A stretch of 64,000 nt of DNA from an uncultured Litoreibacter sp. (GTDB lineage Bacteria > Pseudomonadota > Alphaproteobacteria > Rhodobacterales > Rhodobacteraceae). The stretch covers positions 434,001 through 498,000 of the forward strand of contig CANNGL010000002.1 of the NCBI GenBank assembly GCA_947504205.1, given 5' to 3'. The notes under the pieces are model-generated. The model was not told the DNA's origin. It was given only the letters and a program-made list of their open reading frames with translations, and ran no database searches. Made by a program: the position numbers and the translations under genes. Below, piece after piece: positions 1 to 8,776 of this stretch. The first letter of the stretch is position 1; the number at the start of each line of letters is the position of its first letter.

Positions 1-164
1 CACGCGCGGCTTATCTGGTGGCGGATGCCACGAAATTTACGCGCTCGGCCCCGGTGAAAATCGCCTCTCTGCGCGAAATCGAACGTCTTTACACGGACCA
101 ACCCCCACCGCCTGAAACACAAAGCCTGCTGACAGACTGGCACACATCGACGATTCTGGCCTAG
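1..164 (+). CDS. DeoR-family transcriptional regulator, C-terminal fragment
   Basis: The window opens inside a reading frame whose first complete codon begins at base 3 and which ends with TAG at 162-164. About 53 residues are visible. They include DATKFTRSAPVKIASL, which matches the C-terminal signature of DeoR/GlpR sugar-phosphate sensors; the complete DeoR protein at 36943-37701 has DARKFGRAAPVRLGDL at the same place. The DNA-binding domain lies outside the window, so target and ligand cannot be judged. Confidence 0.7.
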   Translation, partial: RAAYLVADATKFTRSAPVKIASLREIERLYTDQPPPPETQSLLTDWHTSTILA

Positions 165-188
165 CCCGAAATTGAGGTTAACCAGCGG

Positions 189-222
189 CTTCCCATGTTC
201 CTCAAATATCCTCCCCGAAGGG
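189..222 (+). repeat. Dispersed extragenic element, copy A
   Basis: The core CTTCCCATGTTCCTCAAATA followed by TCCTCCCCGAAGGG sits between the DeoR fragment and the next gene. Nearly the same core, cttcccat-g/a-ttc-n3-aatatcc, occurs at 18489-18520 and, inverted, at 8676-8706. All three copies are outside genes, which suggests a family of short repeated extragenic sequences. I infer a role at transcript ends, as with REP-like elements, but nothing here proves it. Confidence 0.5.
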
Positions 223-242
223 CCGATCAACCAAGGGCGCTG

Positions 243-1079
243 CTATCCATCATCCTTCTGCGGAATACCCATTTGCGCCATTGGGCTCACCCCAAGCTTG
301 GCCGACGCAAATGGCCCTCCGTGACACATCTGACCGATATCTTGCGGGTCTGAGGGCGGTTCTTTCGCAAACACCTCCTCGGCATAATCCTCACCATTGC
401 TGGTCGGACGATATCCCAGAACACGGCCCGCAGTGTTATCAACCGGCGCGCGGTCATTGTCGGAAATCCCGTAGACGATTGTGAACCCCACAAGCGGCGT
501 ATCGATGGATTTGCGGACAAGCTGGCGAAGATCGTCAAAGCTCAACCACGAGCCGACAGCACGTGCGTTGCCCGGCTTTGAAGTGGCAGAATAGATGCGC
601 AAATGCACGCTCTCAATGCCGTCCTTGTCCCAATACATCCGGCCCAGATCCTCGGTAAAACACTTGGCCAGCCCATACCATGTGTCGGGCCTGTGCGGTG
701 CATCAACGGGGATCGGATCAGTCTTTGGATACATCCCCATCGCATGAATGGAAGAGGCATAGATCACGCGGCGACACCCGTGTTCCTTGGCGGATTGAAA
801 GACATTGTAAGACCCCACGAAATTCGGGCCCCACATTTGCTCAAAGGGCAGCTCATCTACAATCGCGCCGAAATGCACGACCATATCAGCGCCCGCAATC
901 AACGGCTTGATCTGGTCCATCTGCGCCAGATCGGCCTGAACGTAGGTCTCATTGGACAAGGCGTCGCTGCGCAGCGGCGCGATATCCGTTGAGACCAGCT
1001 CATCAGCCATGCCCGCCAACATGGCACGCAACTCATCGCCCAGATTGCCCGCAGCCCCGGTCAATACGATCTTCTTCAT
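243..1079 (-). CDS. NAD-dependent epimerase/dehydratase family, uronate dehydrogenase-like
   Basis: A 278-residue extended short-chain dehydrogenase. The N-terminal Rossmann motif TGAAGNLG is at residues 7-14, and the catalytic Tyr-x3-Lys is YGLAK at residues 135-139, with SS at 109-110 as the likely catalytic serine. Length and local motifs (PFEQ near residue 78, LARMY-like LGRMY after the active site) resemble bacterial uronate dehydrogenases, which oxidise galacturonate or glucuronate to the aldarolactone in the cytosol. The start is well supported by AGGAGG four bases upstream. It overlaps the upstream transporter gene by ATGA, so the two are probably translated together. Substrate is inferred from family resemblance; another sugar acid or aldehyde is possible. 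Confidence 0.65.
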   Translation of the reverse strand: MKKIVLTGAAGNLGDELRAMLAGMADELVSTDIAPLRSDALSNETYVQADLAQMDQIKPLIAGADMVVHFGAIVDELPFEQMWGPNFVGSYNVFQSAKEHGCRRVIYASSIHAMGMYPKTDPIPVDAPHRPDTWYGLAKCFTEDLGRMYWDKDGIESVHLRIYSATSKPGNARAVGSWLSFDDLRQLVRKSIDTPLVGFTIVYGISDNDRAPVDNTAGRVLGYRPTSNGEDYAEEVFAKEPPSDPQDIGQMCHGGPFASAKLGVSPMAQMGIPQKDDG

Positions 1080-1999
1080 TTCAGCCTCCTACGCAAAGCC
1101 CATCCCGTCAGGATCGGTGTCAGATACATGGGCACCTGATAGCATCCGATAAAGACGAGCAAGGGGGTAGTAACCTCTTCCGGCAATGCCACCAGAAAAA
1201 GCGCAATGTTGCGGTTACCAGACATGATGGTCACCGCCACGTGCCTGTCGGCCGCCATGCCGCGCGACAAGAGATACCCCAGCGCCTGAAAACCAAAATT
1301 CGCGACAAAGACAAAGAGCAGCCACAGCGCAAAAACGACCGGGGTCTCCCGGATCGCCGCGTTCACCGCGGACATCAACCCGACCACGATGACCGCCAGC
1401 AACAACGCCGATGCCCCGTCAATGGCGGTTAGCGTTTTTGCAGAGGGTTCCCGCAACAAGGTCAGCCGCAAAAGAAACGCGACGGCCGAAGCCGCGAAGA
1501 TCACGACAAGCAACCGAAGCGCCGCGCCCACCACTTGAGCCACGGTGCCAAAATCCGGCAGCAACAACAGGACCGGGATCACGGTGAGCGGCAGTATCGC
1601 GGTCCCAAGGATCAGCAGGCGCATCGCCTCGGTGCCATCCCGACCAATCATCTGCGCCATGTTCGGCGCGCCGGAAATGGACGAGCCCATCGCGATCATG
1701 ACAAGCGCTGTCGCGAAAGGTGTCCCAAGCCAGCCAAAAATCCACAACAGGAATATGACCACAAGCGGCAGTGCCAGTTGCGCGGCCAGAAGAATACCGA
1801 TCAGAACAGGACCAGCCCCCGACGTTTCCATCATCCGTTTCGGACCGATGCGCAGGGCTGCCAAGAACAGCAGGCCTGCCACCATTTCAGGAATATAGGG
1901 TTGCAGCACACGCGCGAGCCCCGGCAGGAAGACACCGGCCAGAATACCCGCGACCAAGACCCAAGGCCCCCGCCCGGCGAACCACCCCAACAGGGTCAT
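1076..1999 (-). CDS. SBF-type (bile acid:sodium symporter-like) membrane transporter
   Basis: A 307-residue, very hydrophobic protein with about nine to ten membrane segments and few soluble stretches. Its layout matches the bile acid:sodium symporter/arsenite-permease-like fold, with a GSSISGAPNMAQ crossover-type segment around residues 104-115 and a second small-residue stretch (TIMSGNRNIALFL) near residue 255. It lies upstream of, and overlaps by four bases, the uronate-dehydrogenase-like gene, so an organic acid is a reasonable cargo. The cargo cannot be read from the sequence. Confidence 0.55.
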   Translation of the reverse strand: MTLLGWFAGRGPWVLVAGILAGVFLPGLARVLQPYIPEMVAGLLFLAALRIGPKRMMETSGAGPVLIGILLAAQLALPLVVIFLLWIFGWLGTPFATALVMIAMGSSISGAPNMAQMIGRDGTEAMRLLILGTAILPLTVIPVLLLLPDFGTVAQVVGAALRLLVVIFAASAVAFLLRLTLLREPSAKTLTAIDGASALLLAVIVVGLMSAVNAAIRETPVVFALWLLFVFVANFGFQALGYLLSRGMAADRHVAVTIMSGNRNIALFLVALPEEVTTPLLVFIGCYQVPMYLTPILTGWALRRRLK

Positions 2000-2106
2000 G
2001 GTGCCTCTGTGATCAGCAAGGGTTTGGTCTCAACACATTCACATCCCGAGATTTGCACGTCCAACGGCAGCTCTGCGGATCACATTTGACCGCATAGGAC
2101 AGGCCG

Positions 2107-3522
2107 TCAACACTCCGGAATGTTTACCGCCAGACCACCTTGCGAGGTCTCTTTATATTTTGTGCTCATGTCGATGCCCGTCTGACGCATCGCCTCGATG
2201 CAATTGTCGAGCGGCATGAAGTGCTGACCATCGCCCCGCAGAGCCAGCGATGCAGCGGAGACCGCCTTGATCGCCCCAAGCCCATTGCGCTCGATACAAG
2301 GCACCTGCACCAGTCCTGCAACCGGGTCACAGGTCATACCCAAATGATGTTCCAGCGCGATCTCGGCGGCATTCTCCACCTGATGGTTCGAGCCTCCCAA
2401 TGCCGCACAAAGACCCGCAGCCGCCATGGCGGAGGCCGATCCAACCTCGCCCTGACATCCCACCTCCGCCCCGGAGATTGACGCGTTATGCTTGATCAAC
2501 CCGCCAATTGCGGCCGCGGTCAGCAGAAAGGTGCGCTGGCCCTCTTCATTGGCTCCAACGCAATGTTCCCGGTAGTACCGCAGCACTGCAGGCAAGACCC
2601 CTGCCGCCCCATTGGTGGGAGAGGTGACCACCTTGCCCCCCGCTGCGTTCTCCTCGTTGACGGCCATCGCGTAGACGCTCATCCAATCATTGATGGTATG
2701 AGGTTGGCTGAGGTTCTGCCCCTGCTCCGCCTTCAACTGATCGTGGATATGCTTGGCACGTCGTTTGACCCGCAAACCACCGGGCAACTCCCCCTCAACC
2801 CGCAGACCACGATCAATGCAATCAAACATCGCATCGCGAATGGCCGTCAGATCGCGATCAAGCTCGGCTTTGGACTGCACGGCGAGTTCGTTCGCCTCTT
2901 TCATCTGCGCGATCGTCTTGCCTGAAGCGGCCCCCATTTCCAGCATCTCGCGCGCCGCTCCAAACGGATAGGGATAGCCCACCTGTTCCTTTTCAGCATG
3001 GAACTCATCAGCATCACCACGGCTCAGACGCTCAAGCTCAGCCTCGGTCACCACGAAGCCACCACCGATGGAATAATAGGTCTCCTGAAGATAGAGGTTT
3101 CCAGCCGCATCAAACGCTTTCAGGATCATTCCATTCGCATGGCCGGGCAGCGTCAGATCATAGTCAAAAACCACGTCCGATGCGGGATCGAATGCCAACT
3201 CGGGCAACCCCTCCGGCTGCACTTTCTTGGTCTTCTCAGCCTCGGCGATCAAGGTCTCGGCTTTGTCCGGATCAAGCGTTGCTGGCAGAAACCCCATGAA
3301 GCCCAAAACCACTGCGCGATCTGTCGCGTGCCCCTTGCCGGTAAAGGCCAGCGATCCATGCAACGACGCGCCTAGTGCAGCAACCTCACCCGCCCCCGGC
3401 TCGCGATCACGGCCCGAGCGTAAATCCTCCAAAAATCGCCCCGCGGCTGTCATTGGTCCCATCGTGTGGGACGACGACGGTCCTACGCCGATCTTGAAGA
3501 TATCAAAGATGCTCAGAAACAT
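2107..3522 (-). CDS. sdaA: L-serine ammonia-lyase, iron-sulfur dependent
   Basis: A 471-residue single-chain L-serine dehydratase that converts L-serine to pyruvate and ammonia in the cytosol. The N-terminal domain starts with the characteristic [18 protein letters not shown]. The catalytic C-terminal half carries three cysteines expected to hold the 4Fe-4S cluster: C356 (GCQGEVG), C398 (MTCDP) and C409 (VPCIERN). Length is normal for one-chain SdaA enzymes. The gene is separated from tauC by an intrinsic terminator just upstream of its start, so it is a separate transcription unit. Its pyruvate product could feed the alanine/pyruvate pair used by taurine:pyruvate aminotransferase, but that link is only inference. 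Confidence 0.93.
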   Translation of the reverse strand: MFLSIFDIFKIGVGPSSSHTMGPMTAAGRFLEDLRSGRDREPGAGEVAALGASLHGSLAFTGKGHATDRAVVLGFMGFLPATLDPDKAETLIAEAEKTKKVQPEGLPELAFDPASDVVFDYDLTLPGHANGMILKAFDAAGNLYLQETYYSIGGGFVVTEAELERLSRGDADEFHAEKEQVGYPYPFGAAREMLEMGAASGKTIAQMKEANELAVQSKAELDRDLTAIRDAMFDCIDRGLRVEGELPGGLRVKRRAKHIHDQLKAEQGQNLSQPHTINDWMSVYAMAVNEENAAGGKVVTSPTNGAAGVLPAVLRYYREHCVGANEEGQRTFLLTAAAIGGLIKHNASISGAEVGCQGEVGSASAMAAAGLCAALGGSNHQVENAAEIALEHHLGMTCDPVAGLVQVPCIERNGLGAIKAVSAASLALRGDGQHFMPLDNCIEAMRQTGIDMSTKYKETSQGGLAVNIPEC

Positions 3523-3530
3523 GCGCCCTG

Positions 3531-3574
3531 CTCCAAAAGAAAACCGCCGCCTGACATTTAAGGCAGGCGGCGGT
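3531..3574 (-). terminator. Intrinsic terminator of the tauABC operon
   Basis: Read on the minus strand, ACCGCCGCCTG pairs with CAGGCGGCGGT (11 bp; plus-strand arms 3543-3553 and 3564-3574) around a 10-base loop. TTTTCTTTT follows. It lies just past the tauC stop and before the sdaA start, so it should end the taurine-uptake transcript. Confidence 0.85.
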
Positions 3575-3595
3575 CAATTCACAGATCAAAGGCGA

Positions 3596-4873
3596 CTAGC
3601 TGCGGCCTTTCCACGGCACCAGCTTCTTCTCGGCCATGCGCATAAGGATATCGATCCCGAAGCCGATGATGCCGATCAGGATGATCCCCATGATCACGAT
3701 ATCGGTTAGCTGGAAGCGCGAGGCGACCATGATCATCATGCCCGCACCAACCTCAGCCGCGACAAGTTCTGCGGCCACAACCGTGCCCCAACAGACCCCC
3801 ATCGCGACCCGTGCACCGGTGAAGATCTCCGGCAGCGAGTTGGGCATGATCACATGCCGCATCAATTGCCATTTGGAGGCCCCCAGCGAATACGCTGCGT
3901 GTACTTTGGTGATGTTCACACCTGAAACACCAGCGCGCGCGGCAATCGTCATGATCCAAAGCGCGGCCAGGAACAACAGAATGATCTTACCGCTTTCGCC
4001 AATCCCGGCCCAGATGATCACCAACGGGATCAGGGCAAGTGGTGGCACAGGGCGCATGAATTCCACGATCGGGTCAAACCAGCCCCGGAACCACCCCGAC
4101 AGACCCATCGCATAGCCTAGTGGAATACCCACCAAAGCGCCGAACAGGAAGCCAAGCACAACCCGGAACAGAGAGTAACCAAGATGCTCAAGCAGCGTGA
4201 AGTTCTGATACCCTTCGGTCGAGACGTTCAGGAACCGCTGCCAAACCGCCTCGGGCGATGGCAGCCAGATCGGCTCCATCTGCAGACCCTTGGCCGGGAT
4301 GAAGTTCAATGTGCCTTTCGGCGTCATGCCCACTTCACCGTCGGCGATCTTAACGCGGCCACCCGGTTCAATCGGCTCGCCATTGATCGCAACAACCTTA
4401 TGGCCTGCATCGCGTCCGATTTCGTCATTGCGGTCCACGCGGATCAGTTCCGACCGCCACGCGCCTGCAACCACGACATCGTTTTTCGCAAAGCCCTCAT
4501 CGGCGCCTTCGGCAACCGGGTCTTCGACATCGGTGCCAACCTCGGCCACGCGGGCAAAGACGATGGCGTCATCGCGGTTCCCGTCGCCATCCTCCGCCGT
4601 GTAGGTGAATTGCGTGTCACCCTTGAACGGACCCGGTGCATGCAGGAAAGACGGCAGCAAGGCCGACCCGGTAAATGCGCCCCAGATCAGAAACAGCGTC
4701 AGAACCGAAATGATCGATGCCGATCGGTTGGGCGTCACGGCGCTTTCATCGCCAAACGTGACAGTCTTCAGGGCATTGAAGCCCTGCAATGCGCGGCCGA
4801 CCACCGCTGTGACAACAACCCAAGTGACAACAAAGATCGCCACATAGGTCAGAAGGATCAGAATACCGGTCAT
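3596..4873 (-). CDS. tauC: Taurine ABC transporter permease with large extra-membrane insertion
   Basis: The inner-membrane channel subunit of the taurine importer, 425 residues against about 275 for classical TauC. Two N-terminal membrane segments (about 5-27 and 52-75) are followed by a soluble stretch of roughly 110 residues (about 80-190), rich in Asp/Glu/Gly and predicted to face the periplasm. The normal binding-protein-dependent permease core comes after it, with its EAA-type loop near GASKWQLMRHVIMPNSLPE. It overlaps tauB by four bases. The N-terminal addition looks like a real domain rather than a wrong start, because the reading continues smoothly from two good membrane helices. Its role is unknown. 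Confidence 0.85.
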   Translation of the reverse strand: MTGILILLTYVAIFVVTWVVVTAVVGRALQGFNALKTVTFGDESAVTPNRSASIISVLTLFLIWGAFTGSALLPSFLHAPGPFKGDTQFTYTAEDGDGNRDDAIVFARVAEVGTDVEDPVAEGADEGFAKNDVVVAGAWRSELIRVDRNDEIGRDAGHKVVAINGEPIEPGGRVKIADGEVGMTPKGTLNFIPAKGLQMEPIWLPSPEAVWQRFLNVSTEGYQNFTLLEHLGYSLFRVVLGFLFGALVGIPLGYAMGLSGWFRGWFDPIVEFMRPVPPLALIPLVIIWAGIGESGKIILLFLAALWIMTIAARAGVSGVNITKVHAAYSLGASKWQLMRHVIMPNSLPEIFTGARVAMGVCWGTVVAAELVAAEVGAGMMIMVASRFQLTDIVIMGIILIGIIGFGIDILMRMAEKKLVPWKGRS

Positions 4874-5676
4874 GCGCTTTCCTCCGTGCGGCCCATGATC
4901 TCTTCTTCCATATCCCAGATCATCGACAGGATTTCTTCACGCGTCGGCGCGTAGTCTTTGTGTTTCTTCACTTCACGCAGATCAGCCCCCACGCCCATCT
5001 CTGCAAATGGCAGGCGGTATTCCTTGTGAATGCGCCCCGGTCGTGGCGCCATAACCAGCAAGCGCTCGCCCAGAAGCAAGGCTTCCTCGACCGAGTGGGT
5101 GATCAAAATGATCGTCTTGCCGGTCTCTTTCCAAAGCTTGAGGACCAGACCCTGCATCTTCTCACGGGTCAGCGCGTCCAGAGCCCCCAGCGGTTCGTCC
5201 ATCAGGATCACGTCAGGATCATTGGCAAGACAACGGGCCAAGGCCACACGTTGCTGCATCCCGCCCGACAGTTCGTAAATCGCCTTTTCCTTGAAGTCCT
5301 GAAGTCCGACGACATCCAGAAGGTGATCAACATTTTCACCATACTGACTTTCGTTCTGGCCCTTCATGCGCGGACCGAAAGCCACATTTTCCCGGACGCT
5401 CATCCACTCGAACAACGCCCCCTGCTGGAACACCATGCCGCGTTCCGCATCCGGCCCCTTCACCTGGTGGCCGTTCAGCACGATCTGTCCCTCGGTCGGG
5501 GCCAGGAACCCTGCAACAATGTTGAGAAGCGTGGTTTTACCACAGCCTGATGGCCCGAGAACGGACATCAGATCCCCCTCCTTGAGGTCGAGGGACACGT
5601 TTTGCAATGCTTGGACATGCCCGCCATTGGGCAAGTCAAAGCGCATGGAGATGTTATCTATTTGTAGGCCTGACAT
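4870..5676 (-). CDS. tauB: Taurine ABC transporter ATP-binding protein
   Basis: The 268-residue cytosolic ATPase of the TauABC importer. Walker A is GPSGCGKTT at residues 41-49, the ABC signature LSGGMQQR starts at residue 136, and Walker B VILMDEP is at 156-162. It belongs to the nitrate/sulfonate/taurine ATPase family. It lies between tauA and tauC in one minus-strand operon. Its stop overlaps the tauC start, and a stem-loop separates it from tauA, which probably lowers its expression relative to the binding protein. Confidence 0.9.
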   Translation of the reverse strand: MSGLQIDNISMRFDLPNGGHVQALQNVSLDLKEGDLMSVLGPSGCGKTTLLNIVAGFLAPTEGQIVLNGHQVKGPDAERGMVFQQGALFEWMSVRENVAFGPRMKGQNESQYGENVDHLLDVVGLQDFKEKAIYELSGGMQQRVALARCLANDPDVILMDEPLGALDALTREKMQGLVLKLWKETGKTIILITHSVEEALLLGERLLVMAPRPGRIHKEYRLPFAEMGVGADLREVKKHKDYAPTREEILSMIWDMEEEIMGRTEESA

Positions 5677-5705
5677 CAGGCGGGTCCCCCGGGCTTGTTA
5701 TTTTG

Positions 5706-5740
5706 GAAAAAGGGCGCGACAGGCCAAACCTATCGCGCCC
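5706..5740 (-). terminator. Attenuator-like stem-loop between tauA and tauB
   Basis: On the minus strand GGGCGCGATAGG and CCTGTCGCGCCC form a 12-position stem with one mismatch and a five-base loop (plus-strand arms 5712-5723 and 5729-5740). TTTTT follows directly. Its position after the binding-protein gene and before the ATPase gene is typical of partial termination, which leaves the solute-binding protein in excess. Confidence 0.7.
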
Positions 5741-5755
5741 AATTTCATATTGGTC

Positions 5756-6754
5756 TTACTTAATAGAGCTAAGTGGACCCGTGTTCACGTTGTCTGCATA
5801 GCTGGACAATGCGCTGTCGATGGAACCGGCTTCCACGAAAACGTCTGCAACGCCTTTCATGAACTCCTGCGAACCACCGCCGAGCCATTTGTCGGTCAGC
5901 TGATCTTCCACGCTTGGGAAGATGAAGGTGTCCATAGTGGATTTGGTCGCTTCAACATCCATACCCGCGTCTTTTGCGATGACGGGAAGCATTTTCTCGA
6001 CGCCCGAGCCGTCATTCCACATCGCGTTCGCTTTCGCGGTCACTTCGAGGAATTTCGCAACCATGTCGCTGTTCTCAGCAACGAAGTCAGAAGGTGCGGA
6101 GGTCACGTCGAACACCAGAATGCCCAACTCTTCCTTTTCAGCGCCAGTCAGAAGAACGTTGCCGCTCTCTTTCATGCGGCGCAGCGCACCACCCCAGCCA
6201 CAGGCCATGTCGACGGAGCCCTGAGCCAGCGCAGCAGCGCCCTCTGGTGGTGCCATGTTCACGACGTCCAGCGAGCCCAGATCAACGCCGAAATGGCTCA
6301 TCTGCTTCAGAAAGCCGTAATGTGCAGCCGTGCCGAGCGGAACAGCGACTTTCTTGCCAGCCAGTTCACCCGCGCTGTCTTTGTCGATCTCAAGACCCGA
6401 GGACACAACACAGTTGTCGTTGTCCGAGTAGGACACAGCCACGTCGATGATCTGAAGGTCCTGACCGGCAGATGTCGCAACCACGAAAGGTGGAACACCT
6501 TGGCTGACCGAGATTTGCACGTCGCCCGAAGCCATCGCAGCGGACATTGCTGTCCCTGTGTCAAATGCAACCCAGTTCACGGTTGTGCCGAGTGCTTCGT
6601 CATACATGCCTTCAACTTTGGCAAACTGGAATGGCATCGGCCATTCGAGGAAGTAGCCAACGGTCAGGCTGTGGCCGTCGGCGAAAGAGGCTTGAGCCCC
6701 TGCCATCATGGCTACGCCAGCGGCAGCACTCATAAGCTTTGTCGTCAATTTCAT
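5756..6754 (-). CDS. tauA: Taurine ABC transporter periplasmic binding protein
   Basis: A 332-residue secreted solute-binding protein. The signal peptide is clear: basic MKLTTKLM, a hydrophobic Ala-rich core, and a probable cut after ASFA around residue 25. The mature part belongs to the nitrate/sulfonate/taurine binding-protein family. The first segment contains SLTVGYFLEWPMPFQFAK, where aromatic residues usually contact the ligand. A GGGAG ribosome site stands eight bases before the ATG. The gene diverges from tpa across a 439-base control region, which supports taurine as substrate. Confidence 0.88.
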   Translation of the reverse strand: MKLTTKLMSAAAGVAMMAGAQASFADGHSLTVGYFLEWPMPFQFAKVEGMYDEALGTTVNWVAFDTGTAMSAAMASGDVQISVSQGVPPFVVATSAGQDLQIIDVAVSYSDNDNCVVSSGLEIDKDSAGELAGKKVAVPLGTAAHYGFLKQMSHFGVDLGSLDVVNMAPPEGAAALAQGSVDMACGWGGALRRMKESGNVLLTGAEKEELGILVFDVTSAPSDFVAENSDMVAKFLEVTAKANAMWNDGSGVEKMLPVIAKDAGMDVEATKSTMDTFIFPSVEDQLTDKWLGGGSQEFMKGVADVFVEAGSIDSALSSYADNVNTGPLSSIK

Positions 6755-7196
6755 GTTCGTCTCCCATATTGAACATCACCACCTTGAGTGGTTTGTGTTG
6801 GATTGCTCCGCGCTCTTCCTTGAGGGCTGTCTGCTCCGGATCGATGCGTTTCGGCGCAGCGAAGTCGGAACACGAACAGGCATTTCTCCCCAAGCGCGGA
6901 CAAGGTCCGGTTCCGAATGGAAGAAATATCGTCCATCAAGTCAATGGTCTTGCCACTCACATCCGGAACTATCGAAGAATCTTTCCCAAATTCCCGAAAC
7001 ACCACGGTTTTTTGCGCATCTCGATCTTTCCGCAGCGCTACAGAGTAGCCATAAGCGGCTATTTGGACTTATCCTATTGCCAACACTGGCCCTATTTGCC
7101 GATTATTCTTTATGCTGCTTGGAACGAAATGATGAACGGCTAAGCGGGATTCGCACCCGCCTGCTTGACCCCGTGAATATGTGACAGGAGTGGATG
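6755..7196. promoter_or_regulatory. Divergent tauA / tpa control region
   Basis: About 440 bases without a gene between tauA (minus) and tpa (plus). I see no convincing small gene in it. It contains the tandem half-sites at 7063-7095 proposed as the TauR operator and a short GC stem (GCGGG...CCCGC, 7143-7159) just before tpa. The tpa ribosome site AGGAG is at 7186-7190. The tauA promoter must lie in the left part, but no clear -35/-10 pair stood out. Confidence 0.6.
7063..7095 (+). promoter_or_regulatory. Candidate TauR operator upstream of tpa
   Basis: Two direct half-sites, TTGGACTTAT (7063-7072) and CTGGCCCTAT (7086-7095), start 23 bases apart, about two helical turns. From memory, TauR of Rhodobacter capsulatus binds direct repeats of CTGGACTTAA upstream of tpa; the first half-site matches 8 of 10 positions. 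A similarly spaced pair precedes xsc at 10269-10301. Confidence 0.55.
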
Positions 7197-8609
7197 ATGG
7201 ACGGAAATCTGCAACCCAATGATATCTCAGGCATCGTCGAAGCCGACCGTGCCCATGTCTGGCATCATCTGAGCCAGCACGCCCCCTATATGGCCGAAAC
7301 CGGTCGTGTTGATCCAAAGATCATCGTCGAAGGCAAAGGCCTGCGTGTTTGGGACCAGCATGGTCGGGAACATATTGATGCTGTCTCCGGTGGTGTCTGG
7401 ACCGTGAATGTGGGCTATGGCCGCGAAAGCATCGCAGATGCCGTGCGCGACCAGCTTGTGAAGATGAACTTCTTCGGCGGCACCGTTGGTTCAATTCCGG
7501 CGGCCATGTTCTCCGAAAGACTTCTGTCGAAGATGCCCGGGATGAGCCGCGTCTACTACGCCAACTCAGGCTCTGAAGCCAATGAGAAGGGCTTCAAGAT
7601 GGTCCGCCAAATCGCGCATCAGCGTTACGGCGGCAAAAAGCACAAGATCCTCTACCGCGACCGCGACTATCACGGCACGACGATTGCCTGCCTGTCGGGC
7701 GGCGGACAAGACGAGCGCAATGCCCATTACGGCCCCTTCACACCCGGCTTCGTGCGCGTTCCGCATTGCCTTGAATACCGCAAGGGCGATCAGGGCTTTG
7801 CCGATCTGTCGAGCGAAGAATACGGCGTTGCTGCTGCCAACGCGATCGAAGAGGTCATCCTCCGCGAAGGGCCCAAAACGGTGGGCTCCCTCTGCCTTGA
7901 GCCTGTCACGGCTGGCGGCGGCGTGATCGTCCCACCCCCCGGCTACTGGGAGCGCGTGCAGGAGATCTGCAAGAAATATGATGTGCTTCTGCATATTGAC
8001 GAGGTCGTTTGCGGCGTGGGCCGGACCGGCACATGGTTCGGCTACCAGCATTACGGCATCAAGCCGGATATCGTGACGATGGCCAAAGGCGTGGCCTCAG
8101 GCTATGCCGCGATTTCGTGCTGCGTGACCACCGAAGACGTCTTTGACATGTTCAAGGACAACACGTCGGATCACCTGAATTACTTCCGTGACATCTCGAC
8201 CTTTGGCGGCTGCACCGCCGGTCCGGCCGCCGCATTGGAGAACATGCGGATCATCGAGGATGAAGGGCTTCTGGACAATACAACGGCGATGGGCGCGTAT
8301 ATGCTCGATCAGCTGCACGCCCTGCAAGACAAGCACGCCTGCATCGGCGAAGTCCGCGGCAAAGGCCTGTTTCTGGGCGCAGAGCTTGTGGCAGATCGCC
8401 AGACACGTGAACCATTGGCCGAAAAACTGGTCGCGGCCGTCACCGGCCACTGCATGAAGCAGGACGCTGTCATTATCGGCATGACTAACCGATCACTGCC
8501 GGGCCTGAACAACACCTTGTGCTTCTCACCGGCGCTGATCGCCACCAAAGACGATATCGATGCGATCATCACATCCGTTGACGGCGCATTGACGGCTGTC
8601 ATGGGCTGA
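7197..8609 (+). CDS. tpa: Taurine--pyruvate aminotransferase
   Basis: A class III PLP-dependent transaminase of 470 residues that converts taurine plus pyruvate to sulfoacetaldehyde plus alanine. Visible features are the NSGSEAN cofactor region near residue 123, HIDEVVCGVGRTG with the PLP-contacting Asp near residue 268, and TMAKGVASGYAA with the Schiff-base lysine near residue 297. The start is taken at 7197 (MDGNLQPND), which fits homologues I recall and gives six bases after AGGAG. An in-frame ATG at 7194 is the alternative. It is the first enzyme of the pathway continued by xsc. Candidate TauR half-sites lie about 100-130 bases upstream. Confidence 0.92.
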   Translation: MDGNLQPNDISGIVEADRAHVWHHLSQHAPYMAETGRVDPKIIVEGKGLRVWDQHGREHIDAVSGGVWTVNVGYGRESIADAVRDQLVKMNFFGGTVGSIPAAMFSERLLSKMPGMSRVYYANSGSEANEKGFKMVRQIAHQRYGGKKHKILYRDRDYHGTTIACLSGGGQDERNAHYGPFTPGFVRVPHCLEYRKGDQGFADLSSEEYGVAAANAIEEVILREGPKTVGSLCLEPVTAGGGVIVPPPGYWERVQEICKKYDVLLHIDEVVCGVGRTGTWFGYQHYGIKPDIVTMAKGVASGYAAISCCVTTEDVFDMFKDNTSDHLNYFRDISTFGGCTAGPAAALENMRIIEDEGLLDNTTAMGAYMLDQLHALQDKHACIGEVRGKGLFLGAELVADRQTREPLAEKLVAAVTGHCMKQDAVIIGMTNRSLPGLNNTLCFSPALIATKDDIDAIITSVDGALTAVMG

Positions 8610-8651
8610 CACAGACAGGTCGATCGCTTTGCTGCGCAAAAGCGATCCAGC

Positions 8652-8672
8652 GGGGGAGGCGCTGCCTCCCCC
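8652..8672. terminator. GC-rich stem-loop after tpa
   Basis: GGGGGAGGC (8652-8660) and GCCTCCCCC (8664-8672) form a perfect 9-bp stem around GCT. There is no U-run, so this is a weak or Rho-assisted terminator, or an mRNA 3' stabiliser. It directly abuts dispersed element copy C. Confidence 0.55.
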
Positions 8673-8675
8673 GCA

Positions 8676-8706
8676 CCCCCTCCGGGATATTTTTGAATAT
8701 GGGAAG
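8676..8706 (-). repeat. Dispersed extragenic element, copy C (inverted)
   Basis: On the minus strand this reads CTTCCCATATTCAAAAATAT followed by CCCGGAGGGGG. It shares the cttcccat-n-ttc-n3-aatatcc core with copies A (189-222) and B (18489-18520). It lies between tpa and tauR. Confidence 0.5.
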
Positions 8707-8776
8707 AACAGGCCCCGCGCCGGTTGCACCCGCCACGCCCTTTACATCCAGTCAGATTCGGCGATAAGGCCAGTTC

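Noticed and set aside
5366-6772. Long plus-strand open frame of 468 codons opposite tauA/tauB
   Set aside because: It is fully antisense to well-recognised tauA and tauB, has no domain, and is explained by high third-position GC of the opposite strand.
7143-7159. GCGGGATTCGCACCCGC, which looks like a tRNA T-arm when inverted
   Set aside because: No acceptor stem, anticodon arm or D-arm can be placed around it at tRNA distances. It is treated as a short hairpin before tpa.
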